Of a DNA stretch of 64,000 bases, positions 8,207 to 15,802 are shown piece after piece (positions within the stretch are counted from its first letter, which is position 1; each line of letters begins with the position of its first letter). The stretch is from Hymenobacter sp. J193 (GTDB lineage Bacteria; Bacteroidota; Bacteroidia; Cytophagales; Hymenobacteraceae). The DNA is taken from the NCBI RefSeq assembly GCF_024700075.1, contig NZ_JAJONE010000001.1, positions 992,001 to 1,056,000 of the forward strand, in the 5' to 3' direction. The position numbers and the translations under genes are program-made. Below the pieces are notes generated by a model. The model did no database searches and was not told where the DNA came from. It was given only the letters and a program-made list of their open reading frames with translations.

Positions 8207-8581
8207 ATGGGCATGTTCGGTTACGACTTTTATTTCAGAACTAATCCTTCTCAATCAGAAGTTATCCACAGACTACAACTACAGTTTCCAGAACCACTAG
8301 TTATAAATCAGGAAACCGCCGAAAGCGTTGAAGTCAGGGACCCATCCTATAAAAACCACCCCGTTTGGTTGTCTTGGGAAGCCGAAAGTATCCCGCCGTT
8401 GATACCGGAATTTCTTGGCGTTGCACCAGAAATGGACACACTTGATGTATTGCCTTTCCCTGATTTACTTCAGAACATTGGTATTCGCTCTCCTATATTC
8501 TTCCATTCTGGACCAGACAAACTGATAAATGCTATCAGGCAAATACTACAAGATCTTGGAGGTAAAACCGAGCAAATCTGA
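8207..8581 (+). CDS. Hypothetical protein, 124 aa
   Basis: A small soluble protein beginning MGMFGYDFYFR, with no signal peptide or membrane segment and no domain I recognise. It has a Pro-rich centre (SIPPLIPEFLGVAPEM) and an amphipathic C-terminal helix. Base composition is markedly AT-richer than the exporter upstream. It sits directly before a dispersed hairpin repeat (8622) and the toxin-antitoxin pair, in a run of accessory genes. Confidence 0.6.
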   Translation: MGMFGYDFYFRTNPSQSEVIHRLQLQFPEPLVINQETAESVEVRDPSYKNHPVWLSWEAESIPPLIPEFLGVAPEMDTLDVLPFPDLLQNIGIRSPIFFHSGPDKLINAIRQILQDLGGKTEQI

Positions 8582-8621
8582 TAGTTTATTAATCTCACCC
8601 TTGCTGGCTCCCAACTGGCCC

Positions 8622-8696
8622 CAACTGGCGCGAGTTTAGGTGCAGCTGTAACTCGTACCCGCCTATGACGTGGAGCTTGCAGCTCCACTGCCGTGC
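8622..8696. repeat. Dispersed double-hairpin repeat, copy 1
   Basis: 75 bases that recur with few changes at 10054-10128. Each copy folds into two adjacent hairpins: one from GGCGCGAGTTT with its imperfect complement AACTCGT-CC, and one from GTGGAGC with GCTCCAC. Both copies lie between genes, bracketing the toxin-antitoxin pair and the SRPBCC gene. Confidence 0.75.
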
Positions 8697-8713
8697 TACT
8701 CCTGCTGAACCCG

Positions 8714-8721
8714 TATCTTTA
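8714..8721 (+). promoter_or_regulatory. Bacteroidota -7 promoter box
   Basis: TATCTTTA is one base from the TAnnTTTG consensus and ends 4 bases before the antitoxin ATG, implying a very short or leaderless transcript. Confidence 0.5.
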
Positions 8722-8725
8722 GTCC

Positions 8726-8962
8726 ATGTCCGACGACCTGCGCGCCCGTATCACCATCGACCCTACCATCTGCCACGGTCAGCCCACGGTGCGGGGGCTG
8801 CGCTACCCGGTGCAGCACGTACTGGAACTGCTGGCTTCGGGCATGACCGATGCCGAAATCCTGGCGGACTATGAGGACCTGGAGGCTGAGGACCTGCGCG
8901 CCTGCCAGGCCTACGCGGCCGAAGTACTGAAAGTGCGCACGGCCTACCGGCTGGCCTCGTGA
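8726..8962 (+). CDS. DUF433 family antitoxin
   Basis: This 78-residue protein has the DUF433 signature: an N-terminal RITIDPTICHGQPTVRG beta segment followed by helices with MTDAEILADY, read as a winged-helix DNA-binding antitoxin. The family is paired with PIN-like DUF5615 proteins and is expected to neutralise the partner and repress the operon. The partner follows immediately; the GTG of the toxin overlaps the stop codon (GTGA), so the two are translationally coupled. A -7 box lies just upstream. Family and partner agree, so I am fairly sure of the call. Confidence 0.88.
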   Translation: MSDDLRARITIDPTICHGQPTVRGLRYPVQHVLELLASGMTDAEILADYEDLEAEDLRACQAYAAEVLKVRTAYRLAS

Positions 8963-9327
8963 GCAGCGGGCTGCGGCTCCTGGTAGATGCCCAGCTGCCG
9001 AAGCGGCTGGCTCATTGGTTAACTACCGAAGCAGGCTGCGATTGTCTGCATACGCTGGATTTGCCCGAGGCCAACTATACCCCTGATGGTGCCATCAGCA
9101 ACCTGTCGATGCAGGAGCAACGGGTAGTTATCAGCAAAGACGCAGACTTTGTGAATACCTTTCTACTGCACGGTAAGCCGCATAAGCTACTGCTGGTATC
9201 AACCGGCAACATCACCACCAACGACCTGTTAGCGTTGTTTCAACAGCACTGGCCGGCCATAGCATCCGCACTTCATCAATATTCTTACCTCGAGCTAACC
9301 CGGTTGCAGTTACTTATTCATCAGTAA
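8959..9327 (+). CDS. DUF5615 PIN-like toxin
   Basis: This 122-residue protein has the compact PIN-like fold of DUF5615: LLVDAQLPKRLAHWL carries the first acidic residue, and VVISKDADFVN carries the Lys-Asp-x-Asp that completes the metal site. DUF5615 proteins are predicted ribonuclease toxins of type II toxin-antitoxin systems. The GTG start overlaps the antitoxin stop by four bases, which fixes the start. Both acidic motifs are intact, so activity is plausible. RNA target and growth effect are unknown. Confidence 0.85.
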   Translation: MSSGLRLLVDAQLPKRLAHWLTTEAGCDCLHTLDLPEANYTPDGAISNLSMQEQRVVISKDADFVNTFLLHGKPHKLLLVSTGNITTNDLLALFQQHWPAIASALHQYSYLELTRLQLLIHQ

Positions 9328-9566
9328 TTAAGGTACCGAGCAGTACCTCAGTAGCGCGCTACAAAGTTCCCGCTACTGCTAACTCCGCCTACACGAGGCA
9401 GCCGCACGGAGCACCGCCGTGCCAGCAACATAGTTGCCAACTGTCGCAAGTGCCCCGCTTATTGTCGGAATAGCACCGCATGGAGAGGCAGTTTAAGTGG
9501 CATTTTTGTAGCAGTCCGCAAGGCCAGATGGCCCCGGTTCGTACCCTATCAAAACCCGCTGCCACT

Positions 9567-10004
9567 ATGAAAAAGACCCGCTTTTCCACCACCATTCAGG
9601 CCCCCAAAGAAAAAGTCTGGCGCGTACTCTGGGACGACAGTTCCTACAGCCTCTGGACCGAGCCCTTCAGCCCCGGCTCCCGCGCCATTACCGACTGGCA
9701 GGAAGGCAGCAAGGTGGTCTTCACCGCTTCCGACGAAGGCGGTATGTACAGCGTGATTGAGAAAAAAATCCCCAACGAGTTTATGTCCTTCAAGCACCTG
9801 GGCGAACTAAAAGATGGCCAGGAGCAGCCGTGGGACGCTAAAAACCAGGACTGGGCGGGGGCGTTGGAAAACTACACTCTAACTGAAACCGACGGCGCCA
9901 CCACCCTGCTCGTGGAGATAGACATAGCGGAAGATCATCAGCCATACTTTGAGGAGGCTTTTCCCCAGGCCCTGGCCAAAGTGAAGGCACTTGCCGAACA
10001 ATAA
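9567..10004 (+). CDS. SRPBCC (AHSA1/START-like) domain protein
   Basis: I start at ATG 9567 (MKKTRFSTTIQAPKEKVW), because the SRPBCC fold begins with exactly this strand and helix; the upstream in-frame extension from 9480 is not domain-like. The 145-residue protein has the family's layout: N-terminal strand, two short helices around VWRVLWDDSSYSLWTEPF, a curved sheet and a long C-terminal helix (EEAFPQALAKVKALAEQ). Such proteins bind a hydrophobic ligand in a cavity; the ligand is not predictable. It is a stand-alone gene followed by copy 2 of the double-hairpin repeat. Confidence 0.85.
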   Translation: MKKTRFSTTIQAPKEKVWRVLWDDSSYSLWTEPFSPGSRAITDWQEGSKVVFTASDEGGMYSVIEKKIPNEFMSFKHLGELKDGQEQPWDAKNQDWAGALENYTLTETDGATTLLVEIDIAEDHQPYFEEAFPQALAKVKALAEQ

Positions 10005-10053
10005 CGGCAACCCATATGGCTGGAGGGCGCGTTTATGGTGCGTGCCTCCGGCT

Positions 10054-10128
10054 CAACTGGCGCGAGTTTAGGCGCAGCCGTAACTCGTGCCAGTCTATGA
10101 CGTGGAGCTTGCAACTCCACTGCCGCGC
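10054..10128. repeat. Dispersed double-hairpin repeat, copy 2
   Basis: Second copy of the 75-base element at 8622-8696, in the same orientation, with about 90 percent identity by eye and both hairpins kept. The first hairpin is slightly better paired here (GGCGCGAGTTT with AACTCGTGCC). Confidence 0.75.
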
Positions 10129-10279
10129 CCGCGGCAATCCGGCATTGTGGAAAGGGTTTCCATTGCGCATGTCTGAACTGCGTGACTACCGGTAATACCA
10201 GATGTGAAGTACTCAGCAAGTGGATAGCAACTAGCCTGCGCGCACATACTTCGGCCGTTATCACTTAGACTCATTTTGT

Positions 10280-10552
10280 ATGACGCTTGACCTGACCGGC
10301 ATTCGTACCAAAGCCGATCTGCACTATCTTTTTAAGGAGGCGCTGGGCTTCCCGGAGTGGTACGGAGTGAGCTGGGACGCTTTCTGGGATTCGGCTACGG
10401 CCATTGTGGAGATGCCGCCGGTACTGGAACTCAGCAACTGGCAGGAATTTGCCGCGCACTGCCCCCACGATATGCAGATTCTGCGGCAGGTGATGCAGGA
10501 CTACGCCCTGGAAATGGCCCCGAAGCGCATTGTGCTGGCGGGCGAAAACTGA
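10280..10552 (+). CDS. Barstar-like RNase inhibitor family protein
   Basis: The 90-residue sequence matches the barstar family: an N-terminal beta strand (TLDLTGIRTKADLHYLF), the family core GFPEWYGVSWDAFWD, and a following helix. In barstar this segment plugs the barnase active site. No barnase-type RNase or polymorphic toxin is encoded next to it, so here it is an orphan immunity-type gene; the family also has members without known partners. It is followed by a long inverted repeat at 10601. Confidence 0.8.
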   Translation: MTLDLTGIRTKADLHYLFKEALGFPEWYGVSWDAFWDSATAIVEMPPVLELSNWQEFAAHCPHDMQILRQVMQDYALEMAPKRIVLAGEN

Positions 10553-10600
10553 AAAAAGGGCTGTTGCAGTCGCTAGGAGCGTGGTAGGGAATTTAAAGAA

Positions 10601-10692
10601 CGTCATGCTGAGCGGAGTCGAAGCATCTCTACCGCTTCGGCTGCACGATTCAAAGAAGCAGTAGAGATGCTTCGACTCCGCTCAGCATGACG
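10601..10692. repeat. Long inverted repeat (GTCATGCTGAGC family)
   Basis: Two perfect 32-base arms (10601-10632 and 10661-10692) separated by 28 bases. The arms read CGTCATGCTGAGCGGAGTCG and onward and would form a very stable hairpin. Related elements with the same outer motif occur at 57725 and 60089. Confidence 0.9.
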
Positions 10693-10854
10693 GAAATGAC
10701 GTTTTCATAAAATCCCAAATACGCTTTAAGTAAATCCTGTCGCTTGCTTGGTCTGCCGGGTGGAGCGTAGCATGACAGCCGAAGGAGGTTGTTTTTCTCT
10801 GCCTGTCAACAGTAAGGCTGGCACGACGGCACAGATGAACCCGCTTGCAGCCCG

Positions 10855-10862
10855 TACCTTTG
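10855..10862 (+). promoter_or_regulatory. Bacteroidota -7 promoter box
   Basis: An exact TAnnTTTG match (TACCTTTG) ends 6 bases before ATG 10869 of the GAF gene, again implying a very short leader. Confidence 0.55.
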
Positions 10863-10868
10863 GCCCCT

Positions 10869-11596
10869 ATGGCAGTACCAACCTCGCTGATTCCGGCCAA
10901 TGACCCGCAACGCCTGCAGGCGCTGGCTCCCTACCAACTGTTGGGTACCGCCCCCGATGCCGTATTCGACGAAGCTTGGTGCGCCTCACGGCTAAGCTGT
11001 TTGGGGTGCCCATTGCGCTGGTGTCGTTGGTGGAAGAGAATAGCGTGTGGTTTAAGGCCAACTTTGGGCTGGCCGACGCCGAGCGGGTAGCCCGCAACCA
11101 GAGCATCTGCTCCATGGCCATTCTGCAGGACGAAACCACCATCTACGAGGACCTGCGTGCCCGGCCCTGTCATCTCACTGACCCCGTCGTAGCCGAGTCG
11201 CTGGATCTGCGCTTCTACGCCGGCCACCCGCTGCACACTGCCTCCGGCGACGCCATTGGGGCCTTGTGCATTATCGACCGCCAACCGCGCACCCTTTCCC
11301 TGGGCGAGCAGGCCCGCCTGCAGGCGCTGGCCGCCGTGGTGATGAAGATGCTGGATCTGCGCCTGGCCCTCCGCCAGCAGCCCGCCCAGGCCAGTGCCAC
11401 CTGGCTGCAGCTCTACCACCACCTGGATCAGTCGCTCACGCGGCTGGATACCCTGAGTGAGCTGATTCGCTGGGAAGCCTCCCCTACCTCACTCACGGCC
11501 CTGGACTACCAGCGCTCCATTGAGGAAGAGGCTGGGCTGGTGACCCGCCTGCTGGACCGGCATACTACGGCCGCCCTGCATGCCCTGGAGCACTAA
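10869..11596 (+). CDS. GAF domain protein, apparently frameshifted
   Basis: The N-terminal part (SLIPANDPQRLQALAPYQLL) is the standard lead-in of bacterial GAF sensor proteins, and the rest (VRLTAKLFGVPIALVSLVEE, later GHPLHTASGDAIGALCIID) is the GAF core, but they lie in different frames. The break falls at about 10971-10976, where GAAGCTTGG lacks one base (or has two extra); adding one base gives a 242-residue protein. GAF domains bind small ligands or chromophores, usually in signalling; here no kinase or output domain follows, only a helical tail. Given the other indels in this window, a sequence error is the likeliest explanation. Confidence 0.75.
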
Positions 11597-11636
11597 TAAA
11601 GCTGCACATGCTACGCGTAAGGCGGTCTAACCCTGC

Positions 11637-12416
11637 TCAGAGCAGGTGATAGAAGATAAAGTAGTTCATGGTGAGGTTGAACAGGGCGTGCGCCACCATG
11701 GCACCCACCACCGAGCCGCTGCGGCGCCGGGCCACCGAGAACAGCAGGCAGGTACCAAATAAAGCTACTACCCACACCAGCGCCGGACCGGGCAGAAAGC
11801 GCCAACCCGCGCCCGTTCCGGCATATATAAACCCAAAGTGTGCCAGATGCACCAGCGCAAACGCGGCGCTGTCAGCCACAGCTGCCCCGCGCTGGCCCAG
11901 GCGGCCCGCAAAGCACTCGTGCACCAGCCCCCGGTAGAACAGCTCTTCCCCGATGGGGCTGAACACCATGCTGGGTCCCGAGAAAATCAGGAAGGAGGTC
12001 AGGCGGTTGTGCTCGTTCAGCTGCTGGGCTATGTTGCCGTAGGAGCGGGCAACGTAAGCCAGGCTGTTGCCCTCGCCCACGCCGAAGAGGAAAGTAGTGA
12101 GGTAAAACAGCGCCGCGCAGCTTCCCGCGCCCAGGGCCGCACCCAGGAGCATACCACTCCAGCGCGTGGGCATCACCCACCCTATTTTTTGGCGGCCGGC
12201 CCGGGTCAGTACCACGAATGGCAGCAGCACCATGGCCACGAAAATAAACGCCACCAGCTGGTAGCTCTGGGTGATGTTAGCATGCAGCACCAAGGCAAAG
12301 CGCACCAGAGTGAATACGGCTACCAGCCCGGCGCCCGTCTTCCAGGTAAAGCGAAACCAGCTCGCGGCAAATGCTCTGACGAAGGGGCTCGGGGGCGGGG
12401 CTACCAGGGTTTGCAT
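11637..12416 (-). CDS. CPBP family intramembrane metalloprotease
   Basis: This 259-residue membrane protein has about seven hydrophobic helices. The CPBP (Abi) motifs are all present: EELFYRG with the paired Glu and Arg, then ALVHLAHF and HALFN, which supply the catalytic Glu and His residues. Bacterial CPBP proteases cleave within or near membranes and are often linked to bacteriocin self-immunity or protein processing; no bacteriocin gene is evident nearby. The gene is convergent with the GAF gene, with about 40 bp between them, and the ATG at 12416 is the only sensible start. Confidence 0.88.
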   Translation of the reverse strand: MQTLVAPPPSPFVRAFAASWFRFTWKTGAGLVAVFTLVRFALVLHANITQSYQLVAFIFVAMVLLPFVVLTRAGRQKIGWVMPTRWSGMLLGAALGAGSCAALFYLTTFLFGVGEGNSLAYVARSYGNIAQQLNEHNRLTSFLIFSGPSMVFSPIGEELFYRGLVHECFAGRLGQRGAAVADSAAFALVHLAHFGFIYAGTGAGWRFLPGPALVWVVALFGTCLLFSVARRRSGSVVGAMVAHALFNLTMNYFIFYHLL

Positions 12417-12942
12417 AGAGTTGGGGCGGCCAGAAGCTCACCACCGCTTGGCTGTGAAAAAGATGACATTACCATATCAAAAGAGCTACATCTGCCAGGG
12501 TTCAGAGCTTGACTATAAGCTGGGCGACACTGTCGAGGTTAGTTGCCCCGAATACTTCAGGCTATGCTGCTAGTTGGCTTCTGCTAAGAGTCGAAATACA
12601 GGCTTGCCACTCTGAAATTACCTCATAATATTAGAAATATTGCATGAAACACTCCTGTGAACACAAGTGAAGATTGTTTCCATAGTACAATAATATACTA
12701 CGATTATCTAGAAACATATTCCTTCCTTCTCAATTAAGCCACTTCTTACCTACTCTCAGTACTAATATGCCTGTCGGGAACTTTTTTTATTTATCGATCA
12801 ACAGCTGGCATTCACAGACAGTTATACTACTTCTATCGAATTGGTAAAAACTTAAGCCCTGCCTGTCCGTAGGTTTGAGCCAAGGTACAGATTACCCTTG
12901 TACTGCCCGCCACTTCTTTCTCCTACACCAACATTCTGCAAC
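12417..12942. other. 526-bp intergenic region with no recognisable gene
   Basis: This is one of the most AT-rich stretches of the window (particularly 12570-12870). It separates the divergent CPBP and CarboxypepD_reg genes. I see no ORF with coding character, hairpin or known RNA motif. It may hold the promoters of both genes. Confidence 0.5.
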
Positions 12943-13662
12943 ATGGCATTAACTACTAACCCATTTCATCCGGTATCCGGGGAGCTTCTGCCCGGGTACC
13001 GCGATGCCTATCTACGAGGAGACTTATCGGGTAGCAACGCTGATCTGGTCGACGCTTACCTGAAAGCTAACCCCTCGCAAAACGACGCCGCGCTGCGGCG
13101 TTTCCAGACCCTGCGCGCCAACGGCCACGATGTACGGCCGGTAGGATGGATTCAACACCAGTTTCAGCTGATGCGCACCGAGCCGAAACGCTTCCGTCAG
13201 CGGGCTGCTTCTATCCTCGTGGTAGGCGCCCTTATCAGTGGAGCGGTGCTGGCCGGCAACAAGCTGCCCGCCGATGCCAACACTCCGGCTGCATTGTCGG
13301 CTACCACGCTGGCCTCTACGGAAGCAAATCTTTCGTTGCCCGCCGAGGCTACGGAAGCTGCTGCCGCGGCCAAAATGGTATCCATCGTCAAAGGCCGCAT
13401 TCTCGACGAGAACGGCCGGCCCCTGATTGGGGCTACGGTGCTGGATAAAGTAAGCGGCCGGGCCGTGACTACCAACGCTCAGGGCACCTATACCCTGGCA
13501 CTGCCAGCCAACCAGACCTCGCGCCTGCAGTTTGGCTACGGGGGCTACGGCGAAGAGGAAATGCAGGTAAAAGGCCACAGCGTACAAAATGTAACCCTGC
13601 TGCCCCGCACCGATGAAGTAGCCCAGGTGAAAGTAAAAAAGCGCCATTGGTGGCGCTTCTAA
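12943..13662 (+). CDS. Membrane-anchored protein with CarboxypepD_reg-like domain
   Basis: I start at ATG 12943 (MALTTNPFHPVSGELL); the open frame begins earlier but with unlikely sequence. The 239-residue protein has a cytoplasmic N-terminal helix region (1-85), one membrane helix at about 87-104 (ASILVVGALISGAVLAG), a low-complexity Ala/Thr linker, and a C-terminal carboxypeptidase-regulatory beta-sandwich (IVKGRILDENGRPLIGATV through GYGGYGEEEMQV). The layout resembles anti-sigma or envelope-signalling proteins of Bacteroidota, but no sigma factor gene adjoins, so the role is unknown. The tail is basic and aromatic (KKRHWWRF). Confidence 0.75.
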   Translation: MALTTNPFHPVSGELLPGYRDAYLRGDLSGSNADLVDAYLKANPSQNDAALRRFQTLRANGHDVRPVGWIQHQFQLMRTEPKRFRQRAASILVVGALISGAVLAGNKLPADANTPAALSATTLASTEANLSLPAEATEAAAAAKMVSIVKGRILDENGRPLIGATVLDKVSGRAVTTNAQGTYTLALPANQTSRLQFGYGGYGEEEMQVKGHSVQNVTLLPRTDEVAQVKVKKRHWWRF

Positions 13663-13939
13663 GCTAGCGAATACATCCGGAAGGTCTGAGTAGTGGGGTA
13701 TACCCCTGGTATAGACAGCGCAATGGTAGCCGCTTAGGGGCGCCGGCCGCGCAGTGTACCGATTTACGTGGCGTGGCGGTAAGGCAACACCCCAACTACA
13801 GGCATTTCCGGATATACTGCTTCCTCTTGCCGCCTTACCGGTTGGGAGGAAGCAGTTCAGTTGGCTTTTGATACTTACTCCTGCGGAATCTGCTGGCCTT
13901 GCTTTCTGGAGCAAGCCAGCCATTCCCGCTTCCGAAGAA

Positions 13940-14362
13940 ATGAACATTCCCTTTTTCAATCGGCTGCAGCTAAAAAAGATAACCGTAGGCACAGAGGATG
14001 AAGCCGGAAAGCGGGCCCAGACAGCGCTGGAAGGCCTGCTGGCCGATTTGCCGGACCTGCTGATGGCCTGTGTAGTCGATATTCAGTCGGGCCGGGTGCT
14101 GGCCTCTTATACCACCACTACCACCTACAACCCCAACCAGATCAACCTCCGCAATGCCAAGCTGCTGCGCGTCATTACCGATGCGCTGAAGGCCAAGGCT
14201 TGGGTAGGGGGCCCGCTTACGGATGTTTCCGTGATGCTGGAAGACCAGTTTCATCATCTGCGCCCTATGAACGAAGGCAAATGGTACTGCTTTCTGGCCG
14301 TGCGCATGGCCGATGTGAACCTGGGCATTGCCAAAGAAATCATGCGTCGGCACACCGTCTGA
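13940..14362 (+). CDS. Roadblock/LC7-like protein 1
   Basis: I use ATG 13940 (MNIPFFNRLQLKKI); the longer frame from 13754 adds non-domain sequence. The 140-residue protein contains a Roadblock/LC7-like profilin-type domain: LEGLLADLPDLLMACVVD, an SGRVLAS turn, a helix (LRNAKLLRVITDAL) and strands ending YCFLAVRMADVNLGIAK. Such proteins pair with small Ras-like GTPases (as MglB with MglA) or act as scaffold dimers. No GTPase is encoded in the window. It is 58 bp upstream of a second, related protein, so they are probably one operon and may form a heterodimer. Confidence 0.65.
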   Translation: MNIPFFNRLQLKKITVGTEDEAGKRAQTALEGLLADLPDLLMACVVDIQSGRVLASYTTTTTYNPNQINLRNAKLLRVITDALKAKAWVGGPLTDVSVMLEDQFHHLRPMNEGKWYCFLAVRMADVNLGIAKEIMRRHTV

Positions 14363-14420
14363 TGCCTGCTGTTAACTCAACATTTTTCCTTTTCACACCT
14401 TTTCAACGTTTACCCATTTT

Positions 14421-14783
14421 ATGTCATCCCCCAAACAAACGGTTCAGGAAATCCTTAATGAACTGCCCACCCTGCTGGCCGTAGCCGTTGTAGAAACTGA
14501 AACCGGCATGCCACTGGCTTCGCACGCCAACATCGCAGAATTCGATATCGAAACCGCCGCCGCTTACAACACGGAAGTAGTAAAGGCCAAGCTGAAAGCC
14601 ATCAAGGCCCTGAAGCTGAACCAGACGGTACAGGACATCCTGCTCACGCTCACCGACCAGCTGCACCTGCTGAAGCTCTCCCCTACCGGCGACAAGTTCA
14701 TTTACCTGGCCGTGAACTCGCGCGACACCAACCTGGCCCAGGCTCGCCAGATTCTGAAAGCGTACTCCGCCTCAATCAACTAG
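14421..14783 (+). CDS. Roadblock/LC7-like protein 2
   Basis: The 120-residue protein is a paralogue of the preceding gene: ILNELPTLLAVAVVETETG corresponds to LEGLLADLPDLLMACVVD-x-QSG, and FIYLAVNSRDTNLAQARQIL to YCFLAVRMADVNLGIAKEIM. It consists of little more than the domain itself, lacking the N-terminal extension of protein 1. The fold assignment is by pattern and should be checked by profile search. A clear rho-independent terminator at 14806 closes the two-gene unit. Confidence 0.68.
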   Translation: MSSPKQTVQEILNELPTLLAVAVVETETGMPLASHANIAEFDIETAAAYNTEVVKAKLKAIKALKLNQTVQDILLTLTDQLHLLKLSPTGDKFIYLAVNSRDTNLAQARQILKAYSASIN

Positions 14784-14805
14784 AGGCCCCTGGAAGATCC
14801 TGTGA

Positions 14806-14835
14806 AAGCCCGCCGGCCCTGTTGCCGACGGGCTT
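14806..14835 (+). terminator. Rho-independent terminator
   Basis: The stem AAGCCCGCCGGC pairs with GCCGACGGGCTT (one mismatch) and is followed by TTTT. It lies 23 bp after the second Roadblock-like gene. Confidence 0.8.
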
Positions 14836-14922
14836 TTTGTGTTTTGCCGGCTACGGAAAGAATTTGCTAGGTTTGGTTTCAACTCCGGGTACCACACTGC
14901 CTGGGTTCCTCTCCTACTTCCG

Positions 14923-15645
14923 ATGAAAGTATCTACACTAGCCTTCGTAGCAGCAGCAATGGCACTTGGCGCCTGTCAGGAAGATAAAGACAGCGGACCG
15001 CAGCTGGCCGGCCTGTACCAGACAGAAAGCACCATCAAAGCCGGACCCCTGCAGGTGTACACCTCTACCGGTGTGGTCAGCTCGCCCGCGGTTGCTGCCA
15101 GCCTGCTGCGGCGGCACTGGTCCCTGCGCAGCTCCTTTCTAAAGAAGGACAGCGTTATCAGCGTGGACAATTCCCTGACGCTGCTTTTTGAAGCCGACAA
15201 CCGGGTTACGCTTACCGCCAATCATTCCGGCGGAAGCCGCGTGCTGGCCCTGGAGGCTACCAGCCGCAACGCACAGCGCTACCTGCTATCGGCTGTGGAC
15301 TCGGCCACGGTTATTGCTGCATCAGGCGCTCAGAGTCGGTGTGAACTGCTGGCAGACCAGGTACGGGAACATGAGCCGGCCAGACGCTGCTTTCCGGTAG
15401 CCCTGATGCCAGGCACTTTCCAGTCGATGTGTCGGTTCCGGCCGCTGCAGGTGCTCACCATTCGCAACAATCAGCCGGTTATTCCGCTGTATAGCTGGTT
15501 TGTTCTGGTTTCGCGGCAAGGTGCCCTATGCGGGCAAGGGCAGGGTTTTGAGTGGAATGTACCCAGTTCCAACTTGGTTCAGCGCTTAGCTCCCGGCGAC
15601 ACAGTGCTGGTGCAGGTAAACGAGCTGGCTCTACGTAAAAAGTAG
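14923..15645 (+). CDS. Predicted lipoprotein, paralogue of the 3.1-kb lipoprotein
   Basis: ATG 14923 gives a short signal peptide with lipobox ALGAC (Cys18); the longer frame from 14839 has no signal. The 240-residue protein shares block order and key residues with the lipoprotein at 3101-3874: VYTSTG, CRFRPLQVL, a CGQGQGFEW block and GDTVLVQ near the basic C-terminus. Overall identity is low, so the duplication is old or the two were acquired separately. No known domain is recognised. It is likely inner- or outer-leaflet anchored and exposed to the periplasm. Confidence 0.75.
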   Translation: MKVSTLAFVAAAMALGACQEDKDSGPQLAGLYQTESTIKAGPLQVYTSTGVVSSPAVAASLLRRHWSLRSSFLKKDSVISVDNSLTLLFEADNRVTLTANHSGGSRVLALEATSRNAQRYLLSAVDSATVIAASGAQSRCELLADQVREHEPARRCFPVALMPGTFQSMCRFRPLQVLTIRNNQPVIPLYSWFVLVSRQGALCGQGQGFEWNVPSSNLVQRLAPGDTVLVQVNELALRKK

Positions 15646-15802
15646 CCCGGTCAGCGTCTTATGCGCCGGTCGGGCGGCTACTGCTGTTTTATTCCAGCGG
15701 TTTCGTGGGTGTTTGGCGGGGCGCTGCGTAAGCTGAACAGGCCGGCACGCTGCTGCCGCGCTGTGCGGGCCAACATCGGCCCTCCTTAGCTTACTTTCCT
15801 TC

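Noticed and set aside
10280..10552. Barnase-barstar toxin pair
   Set aside because: No RNase toxin gene lies within reach; only the inhibitor-type gene is present.
12464..12573. Small ORF beginning MTLPYQKSY in the 12.4-kb gap
   Set aside because: It is 36 codons at most, AT-rich, with no start-site signal or similarity.
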